Assembly (NCBI GenBank): GCA_905214905.1
Contig: CAJMNK010000015.1
Location: forward strand, 1 to 34,936
DNA length: 34,936 nt
Origin: an uncultured bacterium
GTDB taxonomy: Bacteria > Actinomycetota > Coriobacteriia > Coriobacteriales > Coriobacteriaceae
Direction: 5' to 3'
Position 1 is the stretch's first letter. Each line of letters starts with the position of its first letter. Below the pieces are notes generated by a model. It had not been told where the DNA came from, made no database searches, and was given only the letters and a program-made list of their open reading frames with translations. Below are positions 22,837 to 32,213 of the stretch, piece after piece. A program made the translations under genes and the position numbers.

Positions 22837-25137
22837 TTACTCGGCAGCGGCCTTGAACTTGTTGTAGTTGATCAGGCAGCCGGCCTTGACGATGGCACGC
22901 TCCTCTGCCGTCATATCGGCAATGTAGAGCTCAATCTGCTCGACCGCACCATCGGCGCGCACCACGTAGGCGGCGATGTCCTTCAGGTCGCCATCGAGCG
23001 CGGCACGGATACCCGGCACAAAGACGTAATCGCCCACCTCAAAGTTGGGCTCGGCCTCCATCTGGAAGGGCACCATGCCCCAGTTCATCACGTTGGAGCG
23101 ATAGCGCTTGGTGGCGTACTCGTGGACGATGTTGGCCAGGCCGCCAATTACGCGCTGGCAGCTCGCGGCCTGCTCGCGGGCGCTGCCGTCGCCAGGCTTC
23201 TTGGCGTAAATCATGGAACCGAACTCGGTCGCCTTGGCATCGGCCGCGACACCCGCGCCGGCCAGCGCCTCAAACACACCGGCAAGCTCGGCATCGAACG
23301 CCGCCAGGTCGCCCGCGGACTCGCCGGCAACGCGACGCTTCTCCACCGCGTCGACCTCCTTGGAGCGGCCCACGTAGGCCGGGTCGCGGCGGCTGAGCGT
23401 AAACTCAGCCAGGCCCAGCGGGTTGGAGCGGAAGGAGCTCGTCTCGCCCGAGGGAATGAGCTCGTCGGTCGTGGTGACCGGGTCCATGATCTTGGAGCAA
23501 ACCTTGAGCAGGATGTCATCGCCGAGGGGCTCCATCGCGGGCCACGGCTTGATGTTGGGGCCTTCGACCAGCTCGTCGGTAGGCTCCGCCTTGCCAAAGC
23601 CCCAGTACACGCGCTTCTTGTACGGCGCGTCGTCAAAGGTGTACTCGCAGGCCTCGTCCCACGTCTCCTCGGGCAGATCGGTCGCCGGCGTCAGGACGCC
23701 GCCGTTGGCAGCCGTCGCCGCAATGGAGCGGGCGTCCATCAGGGCCACGGCGCTCAGCTGGCCATTGCCCGGCTTGGAACCCTCGCGGTTGGGGAAGTTG
23801 CGCGTGGTGTGGCGGATCGAAAGGCCGTTGTTGGCGGGCGTGTCGCCGGCGCCGAAGCACGGGCCGCAGAATGCCGTGCGCACAATCGCGCCGGCCTCCA
23901 TAAGGTCGTAGATATAGCCGCGGCGCGTAAGCTCGAGTGCCACGGGCTGGCTCGTGGGATAGACCGACAGCGAGAACTCGCCGCAGCCGGTGTTGGCGCC
24001 CTTGAGCACGCGGGCAGCCTGGACCACGGAGTCGTAGTTGCCGCCCGAGCAGCCGGCGATAACGCCCTGCTGCACGTGCAGCTTGCCGTCAACGATCTTG
24101 TCGAGCAGGCTAAAGTGCGTCTTGCCCTCGCCGATCTTGGCGGCCTCGAGCTCCACCTCGTGCAGGATGTCCTCGAGGTTCTCGTTGAGCTCGTCGATCT
24201 CAAAGCCGTTGGAAGGATGGAACGGCAGTGCGATCATGGGCTTGATGCTCGACAGGTCGACCTCGACGCAACCGTCGTAGTAGGCGACATCGGCGGGCTT
24301 GAGCTCGCGATAGTCGTCGCCGCGGCCGTGCATGGTCAAAAACGCGTGCGTGTCCTCGTCGGTGGCCCAGATGCTCGACAGGCAGGTGGTCTCGGTGGTC
24401 ATGACGTCGACGCCGTTGCGGTAGTCGGTCGTCATGCTCGCGATGCCGGGGCCCACAAACTCCATGACCTTGTTCTTGACGTAGCCCTTGGCAAAGACAG
24501 CGCGGATGATGGCGAGCGCCACATCGTGCGGGCCGACGCCGGGGCGCGGGGCACCCGTGAGGTAGATGGCGACGACGCCGGGATAGGCGACGTCGTAGGT
24601 GTCGCGCAGCAGTTGCTTTGCCAGCTCGCCACCGCCCTCGCCCACGGCCATAGTGCCCAGAGCGCCGTAGCGGGTGTGCGAGTCGGAACCCAGGATCATC
24701 TTGCCGCAGCCCGCGAAGTTCTCACGCATAAAGGAGTGGATAACGGCGATATGCGGCGGAACGAAGATGCCACCGTACTTCTTGGCGGCCGAGAGGCCAA
24801 AGACGTGGTCGTCCTCGTTGATGGTGCCGCCCACGGCGCACAGCGAATTATGGCAGTTGGTGAGCACGTAAGGCAGCGGGAACTGCTCCATGCCCGAGGC
24901 GCGCGCCGTCTGGATGATGCCGACAAAGGTGATGTCGTGGCTCGCCATGGCGTCGAAGCGAATCTTGAGTGCCTCGGGATCTCCGGACGTATTGTGTGCC
25001 TGGAGGATCGAATACGCGATGGTGCCGCGCTTGGCATCCTCGGGCGTCTGCGTAATACCGCGCTCGGCAGCCTCGGCCGCAGGCACAACCTCGCTGCCGC
25101 CGCGCAGGTAGATGCCGTCCTCGTACAGCTTGACCAT
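22837..25137 (-). CDS. Aconitase-family hydratase (YbhJ-like)
   Basis: A 766-residue member of the aconitase superfamily. Cluster and active-site regions are visible: MILGSDSHTRYGALG near residue 150, IAGCSGGNYDSV near 355 (the first cluster cysteine, in place of the usual SCTNS), AFCGPCFGAGDTP near 420 (the other two cluster cysteines), NFPNREGSKPGNG near 445, and YRSNVMNWGMVPFQ near 690 in the swivel domain. Three cysteines support a [4Fe-4S] cluster with a free iron for hydration/dehydration. The closest family I recall is the E. coli YbhJ-type putative hydratase, so citrate/isocitrate is likely but not certain. ATG at 25137 follows GGGAGACAGT. It has its own leader with a small hairpin and no cotranscribed partner. 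Confidence 0.87.
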   Translation of the reverse strand: MVKLYEDGIYLRGGSEVVPAAEAAERGITQTPEDAKRGTIAYSILQAHNTSGDPEALKIRFDAMASHDITFVGIIQTARASGMEQFPLPYVLTNCHNSLCAVGGTINEDDHVFGLSAAKKYGGIFVPPHIAVIHSFMRENFAGCGKMILGSDSHTRYGALGTMAVGEGGGELAKQLLRDTYDVAYPGVVAIYLTGAPRPGVGPHDVALAIIRAVFAKGYVKNKVMEFVGPGIASMTTDYRNGVDVMTTETTCLSSIWATDEDTHAFLTMHGRGDDYRELKPADVAYYDGCVEVDLSSIKPMIALPFHPSNGFEIDELNENLEDILHEVELEAAKIGEGKTHFSLLDKIVDGKLHVQQGVIAGCSGGNYDSVVQAARVLKGANTGCGEFSLSVYPTSQPVALELTRRGYIYDLMEAGAIVRTAFCGPCFGAGDTPANNGLSIRHTTRNFPNREGSKPGNGQLSAVALMDARSIAATAANGGVLTPATDLPEETWDEACEYTFDDAPYKKRVYWGFGKAEPTDELVEGPNIKPWPAMEPLGDDILLKVCSKIMDPVTTTDELIPSGETSSFRSNPLGLAEFTLSRRDPAYVGRSKEVDAVEKRRVAGESAGDLAAFDAELAGVFEALAGAGVAADAKATEFGSMIYAKKPGDGSAREQAASCQRVIGGLANIVHEYATKRYRSNVMNWGMVPFQMEAEPNFEVGDYVFVPGIRAALDGDLKDIAAYVVRADGAVEQIELYIADMTAEERAIVKAGCLINYNKFKAAAE

Positions 25138-25152
25138 ACTGTCTCCCACTCT

Positions 25153-25170
25153 GCCCAAAACGATTTGGGC
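25153..25170 (-). promoter_or_regulatory. Short hairpin in the aconitase leader
   Basis: GCCCAAA and TTTGGGC form a 7-bp stem with a 4-base loop, 15 bp before the start codon and next to the ribosome binding site. It could influence initiation or bind a regulator. Evidence is limited to the symmetry. Confidence 0.4.
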
Positions 25171-25280
25171 GCATAGCATACATTCGTTCAATATCGTGCC
25201 ATAGAACGGTTGCGAGTGGGTTACGAATCTGCACGTTCACTTTATCTCAGTAAAGCAAAGAACGAGTTGGGTGCCGGGGG

Positions 25281-25408
25281 CAGACTTAGACGCCGAAATG
25301 ACGAGAGTGGATAATCTCCCACTTTGAGCCTGCAAACAGGCCAAAAACGGGAGATTATCCACTCTCATTCTGCGGGCACTCATTTAAGTCTGTCCCCAAT
25401 GAGTGCCC
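25281..25408. repeat. Nested inverted repeats between hspR and the aconitase gene
   Basis: An 18-bp perfect repeat (25303-25320 with 25349-25366) encloses a GCCTG/CAGGC hairpin. A separate 11-bp perfect repeat (25374-25384 with 25398-25408) holds TAAGTCTG in its loop, and that loop in turn complements CAGACTTA at 25281-25288. The block begins 16 bp after the hspR stop and could end the dnaK operon, although no T run follows. It resembles stacked REP-type palindromes. Confidence 0.65.
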
Positions 25409-25424
25409 GGCAGCGTCGGCGGAG

Positions 25425-25841
25425 CTATAGGTCGCTACCCGTACCTAGCAGCTTGCGCATGACTTGCTCGGGGTTGACTGAGCCGTCGCGCGGGGCCAGG
25501 GCGGTGATCTTCTTCTGCATCTTATACTCGTGCAGCTCGTCCTCGAGCTGGCGCACGCGGGCGCGGAGCTTTTCGTTCTCGCGCTCGCGCTCCTCGGCAC
25601 GCTCCTTCATATCGAGGATGCGCACCACGCCGGCGAGGTTGATGCCCTCGTCGGTCAGCTGGTTGATGAGCTCCAGGCGCTCGATATCGGCACGCGAGTA
25701 CAGGCGCGTGTTGCCGCCCGAGCGCTGGGGATTCACCAAGCCTTTGGACTCGTAGACGCGCAGAGTCTGCGGATGCATGCCGGTCAGCTCGGCCGCCACG
25801 CTGATCATGTACAGCGGTTTGTTCCTATTGTCCTCGGCCAT
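25425..25841 (-). CDS. hspR: HspR-type MerR-family heat-shock repressor
   Basis: A 138-residue MerR-family protein. The N-terminal winged helix-turn-helix is clear: YMISVAAELTGMHPQTLRVY near residue 11, then ESKGLVNPQRSGGNTRLYS and DIERLELINQLTDEGINLAG. A coiled coil follows (about 75-110, many Glu/Arg). In actinobacteria HspR represses the dnaK operon and clpB, with DnaK as co-repressor, and binds HAIR inverted repeats. It is last gene of dnaK-grpE-dnaJ-hspR, 72 bp after dnaJ. Two matching sites before dnaK and clpB fit autoregulation. Confidence 0.93.
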   Translation of the reverse strand: MAEDNRNKPLYMISVAAELTGMHPQTLRVYESKGLVNPQRSGGNTRLYSRADIERLELINQLTDEGINLAGVVRILDMKERAEERERENEKLRARVRQLEDELHEYKMQKKITALAPRDGSVNPEQVMRKLLGTGSDL

Positions 25842-25913
25842 GCTACCTGACCCCTTTCCGTCTCGTTATCGTCCATCATAAGCCCGCGGGCGTGGGCGTG
25901 CGCCGCGACCGCC

Positions 25914-26879
25914 CTAGTACGTCGCCTTGTAACGATTGACCTTCTCGCGATAGTCGCGCGTGTCGGCCTCGCGCAGCTTGGCCATGGCGTCGCGCTCGTC
26001 ATCGGACAGGTTCGTGGGAACCTGCACCTTGATCTCGACGAGTAGCGCGCCTGTGCGGCCACGGTGCTTGACGTCGGGCGCGCCCATCTCCTTAAAGCGG
26101 AACTTCTTGCCCGTCTGGGTACCCGCGGGCACCTTCAGACGGACTGTCGCACCGCCGGGCGTGGGCACGTCCACCGTGCAGCCGAGCGCCGCCTCGTAGA
26201 CCGAGACCGGTACCTCCATGGTCACGTCGGCGCCTTTGCGCCTAAACAGCGGATGCTCCTCCACATGCGTGGTCACGACCAGGTCGCCGCGCTCGCCGCC
26301 GGCAACGCCATACTCGCCGCGACGTTTGTAACGCAGCTTGCCGCCGTCGACCGCGCCTGCAGGCACCGAGACCGTAATGGTCTGCTGCTCGCCTGTCGAG
26401 GGAATGCGGTAGGTGACCTTGTGCGTCACACCGCGAAACGCGTCCTCGGCCGTCACATCGACGGTCAGCGACAGGTCGCCGCCCTTGCGAGCGCGGCTGC
26501 GGCCAGCGCCGGCACCGGCAGCGCCCGCAGCCCCGGCAAAGCCCGAGCCCCAATCGCTGCCCCAGGCGCCGTTGCCGCTAAAGATGCTGTCGAAGATGTC
26601 GCCCCAGCCGCTGGCACCAGCGCCGGCACCGTAGCCGCCGCCATACGCGCCGCCCGCGCCCGGCATGCCGCCAAACATGAGCATCTGGTCGTACTCTTTG
26701 CGCTTCTTCTCGTCCGAAAGCGTCTCGTAGGCCTCGCTAATCTCCTTGAACTTGGCCTCGTCGCCTCCGGCATCGGGGTGATATTTTTGCGCGAGCTTGC
26801 GAAACGCGCTCTTGATCTCTTTGTCGGAGGCGCTCTTGGATACGCCCAGGATGTCATAGAAGGTTTTGCCTGCAGCCAT
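25914..26879 (-). CDS. dnaJ: DnaJ-family co-chaperone lacking the zinc-finger domain
   Basis: A 321-residue J-domain protein. Residues 5-70 are the J domain, with the catalytic HPD in QKYHPDAGGDE near 35. A Gly/Phe/Ala-rich linker runs to about residue 125. Two beta-sandwich substrate domains follow (GDLSLTVDVTAEDAFRG, then HPLFRRKGADVTMEVPVSVYEAALG), and a C-terminal dimerisation segment. No CxxCxGxG repeat is present, so it is a type II (CbpA-like) protein rather than the zinc-finger DnaJ. It stimulates ATP hydrolysis by DnaK and delivers clients. The start follows GGAGAGGAG. It is third in the operon, separated from grpE by 107 bp with two hairpins. Confidence 0.94.
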   Translation of the reverse strand: MAAGKTFYDILGVSKSASDKEIKSAFRKLAQKYHPDAGGDEAKFKEISEAYETLSDEKKRKEYDQMLMFGGMPGAGGAYGGGYGAGAGASGWGDIFDSIFSGNGAWGSDWGSGFAGAAGAAGAGAGRSRARKGGDLSLTVDVTAEDAFRGVTHKVTYRIPSTGEQQTITVSVPAGAVDGGKLRYKRRGEYGVAGGERGDLVVTTHVEEHPLFRRKGADVTMEVPVSVYEAALGCTVDVPTPGGATVRLKVPAGTQTGKKFRFKEMGAPDVKHRGRTGALLVEIKVQVPTNLSDDERDAMAKLREADTRDYREKVNRYKATY

Positions 26880-26901
26880 CGTAGCTCCTCTCCTGTTTCA
26901 T

Positions 26902-26981
26902 CCGCCGCCCAGCGGGCGGCGGCTCATGCTTTCATATGGCACTAGGCCAGAAAGGGCCCCGGGTGTTGCCCCGGGGCCCTT
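26902..26981 (-). other. Two GC-rich stem-loops between grpE and dnaJ
   Basis: The upstream stem in transcription order (26952-26963 with 26970-26981) is a perfect 12 bp with a 6-base loop. The second (26902-26910 with 26914-26922) is a perfect 9 bp with a 3-base loop and lies 22 bp before the dnaJ start. They probably modulate relative mRNA levels by partial termination or protection from decay. Confidence 0.6.
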
Positions 26982-26986
26982 CTCAA

Positions 26987-27829
26987 TTACTCCTCGGTGC
27001 TCTCGGCCGTATCGGCCGAAGCATCCTCGGGCGCCGCTTCGGGCTCCGGTGCGGGGCGCTTCTCGCCACCGTAGGTCACCGTCACCATCGCGGAACGCAG
27101 GATGCGATCCGCCATGCGGTAGCCCTTCTGGTACACGTCGTTGACGGTCTCGTCGTACTGCGATGCGTCCTCGACACGCCCCACGGCCTGGTGCTCGAGC
27201 GGATCGAACGCCTCGCCCTTGGGGTCGATGGGCTCAACGCCCTCGTGCGCAAACACATCGAGCAGCTTGGCATGTACCGCGTCAACGCCATCGACGAACT
27301 GCTTAAAGTCCTCGGAAAGCTCCTGGCTACGGGCATGGTCGATTGCACGCTCGATATCGTCAACCACCGGCAACAGCGCGGTGACAAGCTTCTCGGTCGC
27401 GCGCTCGCGCTCGGCGATACGCTCGTTGGCAGTGCGGCGACGGAAGTTCTCCCAGTCGGCCTGCAGACGGGCGGTACGCTCGGTGGCGTCCTTTGCCTTG
27501 TCCTCGGCGGCCTTCTGGGCCTCTGCCGCAGCATCGAGCTCGCTGCGCACGTCGGCAAGCTCCTTTTGGGCCTGCTCGAACTTGAGCTTAAAGTCGTTGT
27601 CGGCGGCTTCCTCACCGGCGCGGATAGCGGCTTCCACCATCTCGTCCTCGGTCATCGTCGCCTCCTTGTTGGAATCCTCTACCTGGTTCTCGGCAGCCTC
27701 GGCGGCCTCGGCCTCGTTGGCCTCGGTATCGTCGACGGCCTCTACGGGAATCTTCACGTCCTTCTCCTCAGAGTCAACGGGGGCGGCGCCAGCGGCGGCC
27801 GCCTCCGTGCGAGCTTTACGGGCGGACAT
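26987..27829 (-). CDS. grpE: GrpE nucleotide exchange factor
   Basis: A 280-residue protein, longer than most GrpE because both ends are extended. Residues 1-90 are acidic and Ala-rich. A long coiled coil follows (about 95-145), then the GrpE core including LQADWENFRRRTANERIAER near 145, the characteristic LLPVVDDIERAIDH near 170 and the C-terminal beta-wing (GYRMADRILRSAMVTVTYGG). GrpE dimers release ADP from DnaK and act as a thermosensor in some bacteria. ATG at 27829 lies 2 bp after the dnaK stop with GAGGACAAG upstream, so the two are coupled. Confidence 0.96.
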   Translation of the reverse strand: MSARKARTEAAAAGAAPVDSEEKDVKIPVEAVDDTEANEAEAAEAAENQVEDSNKEATMTEDEMVEAAIRAGEEAADNDFKLKFEQAQKELADVRSELDAAAEAQKAAEDKAKDATERTARLQADWENFRRRTANERIAERERATEKLVTALLPVVDDIERAIDHARSQELSEDFKQFVDGVDAVHAKLLDVFAHEGVEPIDPKGEAFDPLEHQAVGRVEDASQYDETVNDVYQKGYRMADRILRSAMVTVTYGGEKRPAPEPEAAPEDASADTAESTEE

Positions 27830-27831
27830 GA

Positions 27832-29724
<1,893 letters not shown>

Positions 29725-29833
29725 TAGAAATTCCCTCTCTCTTGTGCGTTTGCACCGCCTCGACGGTCTGCCGAGCGGTGTTTCGGCTTGTCTTTCAGGA
29801 TGTAGTGTATCCCCTTATGGGCCGGAATATACA

Positions 29834-29860
29834 AAATCTAAGTCAATTCATATAAGATTT
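29834..29860 (-). promoter_or_regulatory. HspR-like operator upstream of dnaK
   Basis: AAATCTAAGTC and TATAAGATTT separated by 6 bases: 21 of 21 arm bases match the clpB site at 20807-20833, and only the spacer differs. On the minus strand a -10-like TATATT follows directly. The binding protein is inferred to be HspR from the last gene of the operon. Confidence 0.7.
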
Positions 29861-29995
29861 CTTATCTCCGAGAGTTTAGGTTCGCAAAATCGCAGGTAGA
29901 CGCACTGTTTGAGTTCTCGGCAAATCTATCGAGATCTATGTAGAGATGGCTGAGGTTTGGGTCCGAGGGTGCCTGGGGTTGCCTTGCGGAAAGCT

Positions 29996-30157
29996 CGTCC
30001 CGTTTTGAGCGTCGATTTCGGGATGCGGTTTCCGGTCGAGCCCTCAACCGGAAAGGGCGTCCCGGTCTGAGCGCGAATTCTGGGACACAGTTTCCGCTAG
30101 CGGGCCCAACCGGAAACTACGACCCGGTTTTCGGCCAAATAACGGGATGCCCTTTCC
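29996..30157. repeat. Tandem imperfect repeat with 62-bp period (about 2.6 units)
   Basis: Units begin at 29996, 30058 and 30120, each with C-G-(T/A)-C-C-C-G followed about 25 bases later by CGGGAT or TGGGAC, then a TTTCCG...CCGGAAA inverted repeat in the complete units. The third unit stops at CCCTTTCC. A degenerate earlier unit may precede 29996. Each unit can fold as a nested palindrome. The array lies in the 657-bp gap between dnaK and the ferredoxin gene, between their promoters. A short leftward frame across it is not a convincing gene. Confidence 0.75.
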
Positions 30158-30292
30158 ACAGGCGCGCTCAATAGCTCAATATTTCAAGTCACCTTTAGCT
30201 AACATTTGTGCAGCTCAACGGCCCAACCTGCGCGTTTTTTAGTAAACCTTGGCATACTCGGCGAACGGTATGAAGATGCCGGCCAGAGGGTA

Positions 30293-30320
30293 TTGCAAAC
30301 AGTCGCTCCCGTGGTATGTT
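30293..30320 (+). promoter_or_regulatory. Sigma-70-type promoter of the ferredoxin gene
   Basis: TTGCAA (30293-30298), a 16-bp spacer and TATGTT (30315-30320) lie about 60 bp before the ferredoxin start codon. Both hexamers match the consensus well and no better pair is close by. Confidence 0.6.
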
Positions 30321-30381
30321 TTTGCCCGAATCAAACCGGCGCGCATCGCCTGTAGCGTCGGTCAACAGAGAGGAAACTACC

Positions 30382-30567
30382 ATGGCTCATCCCGTAATTG
30401 ATGCCGACGAGTGCATCGCTTGTGGCGTTTGCGTCGACTCCTGCCCCGCTGGCGTTCTGGAGCTCCAGGACGTCGCCACCGTCGCTGACGAGGACTCCTG
30501 CGTCGCCTGTGGCGCTTGCCAGGACGCTTGCCCCGCTGGCGCGATCACCGAGATCGTCGAGGAGTAA
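30382..30567 (+). CDS. 2[4Fe-4S] bacterial-type ferredoxin
   Basis: A 61-residue ferredoxin with two classic cluster motifs, CIACGVCVDSCP (residues 11-22) and CVACGACQDACP (40-51), related by internal symmetry. It is acidic, as expected for a low-potential electron carrier in the cytoplasm, and typically serves pyruvate:ferredoxin oxidoreductase, hydrogenase or Rnf. The start at 30382 follows AGAGAGGAAA; an upstream in-frame ATG would add an unrelated leader. It is transcribed alone, with a good promoter and a strong terminator, which suggests high expression as the housekeeping ferredoxin. Confidence 0.95.
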   Translation: MAHPVIDADECIACGVCVDSCPAGVLELQDVATVADEDSCVACGACQDACPAGAITEIVEE

Positions 30568-30602
30568 CAACTCCCCCACTTGCACACTCAAAAGTACACC
30601 GT

Positions 30603-30651
30603 GCACAAAAAGGAGGCTTCCGCATCGCCGCGGAGGCCTCCTTTTTTGTGC
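30603..30651 (+). terminator. Rho-independent terminator of the ferredoxin gene
   Basis: Stems AAGGAGGC/GCCTCCTT and CCGC/GCGG surround a 6-base loop and are followed by a run of six T. Outer GCACAAA/TTTGTGC extends the stem, so it may work in both directions. Confidence 0.93.
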
Positions 30652-30696
30652 GGATAATTAATTTGGCACCGTCACAGGTTGAGCTCACGTCAGCGA

Positions 30697-30794
30697 AAAC
30701 GCCCCTAAGCGAGCAAGGTGACGTGAAAGAGGAGGGAAGCGTACTTCGGTACGCGACCGACGATTGAACGTCAGATTGCCGCTTAGGGGCGTTT
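30697..30794 (-). ncRNA. Structured 98-bp element at the end of the nad operon
   Basis: Three nested stems are visible: a perfect 15-bp outer stem (30697-30711 with 30780-30794), TGACGT/ACGTCA (30719-30724 with 30768-30773), and GCGTAC-TTCG-GTACGC (30739-30754). The internal loops between the last two are purine-rich (GAGGAGGGAA) on one side and read GACCGACGA on the other. It begins 11 bp after the niaR stop; on the minus strand the outer stem ends in GCGTTTTCG, so it can terminate the operon. The conserved-looking inner part suggests a structured RNA or repeat family rather than a simple hairpin. Confidence 0.55.
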
Positions 30795-30804
30795 GCAGCG
30801 TCGG

Positions 30805-31350
30805 CTACGATAGATCGTCCTCGTAGGGCATGAGGTCTGCCAAGTAGCCCTTCTCCTTGAGCATGGCCTCGATCTCGTCGAGGGTTTGCTCGTCCTCCGC
30901 CGCGATGCGATGGAAGTGATAGCCGCTCGTCACCGTTAGTAGCGGAAAGCTCTTGCCGCTCTCGATATCGTGCAGGTAGCGCTCAACATCGCGACGATTG
31001 CGGATGTCCAGGTCGGCCGTGATCTTACCGTACACGCGGTGATTGACGATCACGTTGAGCACGGCGCCTCCGGCGTCGACGATACTCGTAAGCTCATCGC
31101 CTGTCTGCTCCACGCCGTGGCGAACCTTGACCAAGCGCGTGGGCACGGCGGGGCTACTCGCGGCTTCCTGCAGCACGTAACCGCGGTTGGTTGCCACGAC
31201 ATCGTGCCCATCGGCACGCAACAGGGCAATATCCTGAACCACGACCTGACGGCTCACGCCAACCTCGCGGGCAAGTGCGCTGCCCGAAACGGGCTCCTTG
31301 GCTCCTTCGAGCACGCCCATGATGGCACGGCGACGCTCGCGGGCGTTCAT
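30805..31350 (-). CDS. niaR: NiaR-type nicotinate-responsive repressor (HTH plus 3H domain)
   Basis: A 181-residue regulator. Residues 5-60 are a winged helix-turn-helix (SGSALAREVGVSRQVVVQDI). The C-terminal 3H domain carries the expected histidines, in VRHGVEQ, VNHRVYG and GYHFHRI, which bind a metal and nicotinic acid in the family. NiaR (YrxA) represses NAD synthesis and niacin transport genes when nicotinate is present. The ATG overlaps the nadC stop by one base (TAATG), so it is translated from the nad operon, which it probably represses through the palindrome before nadA. This is autoregulation by context. Confidence 0.92.
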   Translation of the reverse strand: MNARERRRAIMGVLEGAKEPVSGSALAREVGVSRQVVVQDIALLRADGHDVVATNRGYVLQEAASSPAVPTRLVKVRHGVEQTGDELTSIVDAGGAVLNVIVNHRVYGKITADLDIRNRRDVERYLHDIESGKSFPLLTVTSGYHFHRIAAEDEQTLDEIEAMLKEKGYLADLMPYEDDLS

Positions 31351-32210
31351 TATTTACCGTCCAGCAGACGCAGGTGCTTAAGCGAGAGGTCGAGGATCGG
31401 CGCAGAGTGCGTCAGGGCGCCCGAGCTAATAAAGTCAACGCCCAGGTCGGCCAGGGCGCGAATGTTGTCGGCGTCCACATTGCCCGAACACTCGGTCTTG
31501 GCGCGACCGGCGATAAGCTCGATGGCGGCGGCCATGTCGTCATGGGTCATGTTGTCGAACATGATAATGTCGGCACCGGCCTCCACGGCTTCGCGTACCA
31601 TGCCCAGGTTCTCGCACTCAATCTCGACCGTCGTGGTAAACGACGCATGGGCGCGCGCCATCTCGATCGCGCGCGTCACGCCACCGGCTGCATCGATGTG
31701 GTTGTCCTTGAGCATGACGGCCGTCGACAGGTTGTAGCGGTGGTTGCTGCCGCCGCCAATCTCAACCGCCGCCTTCTCAAACACGCGCATGCCCGGCGTG
31801 GTCTTGCGCGTGTCGACGAGCACGGTCTTGGTTCCCTCGAGCGCCGCGGCCATGCTGTGCGTGTAGGTAGCGATGCCGCTCATGCGCTGCAGGTAGTTGA
31901 GCGCCACGCGCTCACCCGAAAGCAGCACGCGCGCATCGCCGCGCACCTGACCCACATGGTCGCCGGCGTGCACCTCGTCGCCATCGGCAACGTCGAGCAG
32001 CACCGAGCTCTGCGAATCCAGCAGCTCAAAGGTACGGGCAAACACATCCAAGCCGGCGATGATGCCGTCGGCCTTGGCGATAAGCTCCACCGTGGCGGGA
32101 CGCGCCGTGGGGCACACGCTCGCCGTGCTCACGTCCTCAAACGTAATGTCCTCGCGCAGAGCCTGCAAAATCAGATCATCGACGACGAGCTTCATGGTAA
32201 TGGGATTCAT
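31350..32210 (-). CDS. nadC: Nicotinate-nucleotide pyrophosphorylase (carboxylating)
   Basis: A 286-residue NadC (quinolinate phosphoribosyltransferase) of normal length. Signatures: LREDITFEDVSTASV at the N-terminus, NYLQRMSGIATYTHSMAAAL near residue 100, DTRKTTPGMRVFEKAAVEIGG near 130, NHRYNLSTAVMLKDNHID near 155, and the C-terminal glycine/acid motif LGVDFISSGALTHSAPILDLSLK. It converts quinolinate and PRPP to nicotinate mononucleotide, CO2 and pyrophosphate. The start lies 3 bp after the nadB stop with GAGGAG six bases upstream. Confidence 0.96.
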   Translation of the reverse strand: MNPITMKLVVDDLILQALREDITFEDVSTASVCPTARPATVELIAKADGIIAGLDVFARTFELLDSQSSVLLDVADGDEVHAGDHVGQVRGDARVLLSGERVALNYLQRMSGIATYTHSMAAALEGTKTVLVDTRKTTPGMRVFEKAAVEIGGGSNHRYNLSTAVMLKDNHIDAAGGVTRAIEMARAHASFTTTVEIECENLGMVREAVEAGADIIMFDNMTHDDMAAAIELIAGRAKTECSGNVDADNIRALADLGVDFISSGALTHSAPILDLSLKHLRLLDGK

Positions 32211-32213
32211 GGT

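Noticed and set aside
25195..25215. TGGCACG-like sequence on the minus strand upstream of the aconitase gene, as a second sigma-54 promoter.
   Set aside because: The -12 part reads TGAA, so the required GC at the proper spacing is missing.
29862..30047. 61-codon leftward frame between dnaK and the ferredoxin gene.
   Set aside because: It overlaps the heat-shock promoter region and the tandem repeat, has no ribosome binding site and shows no protein-like pattern.
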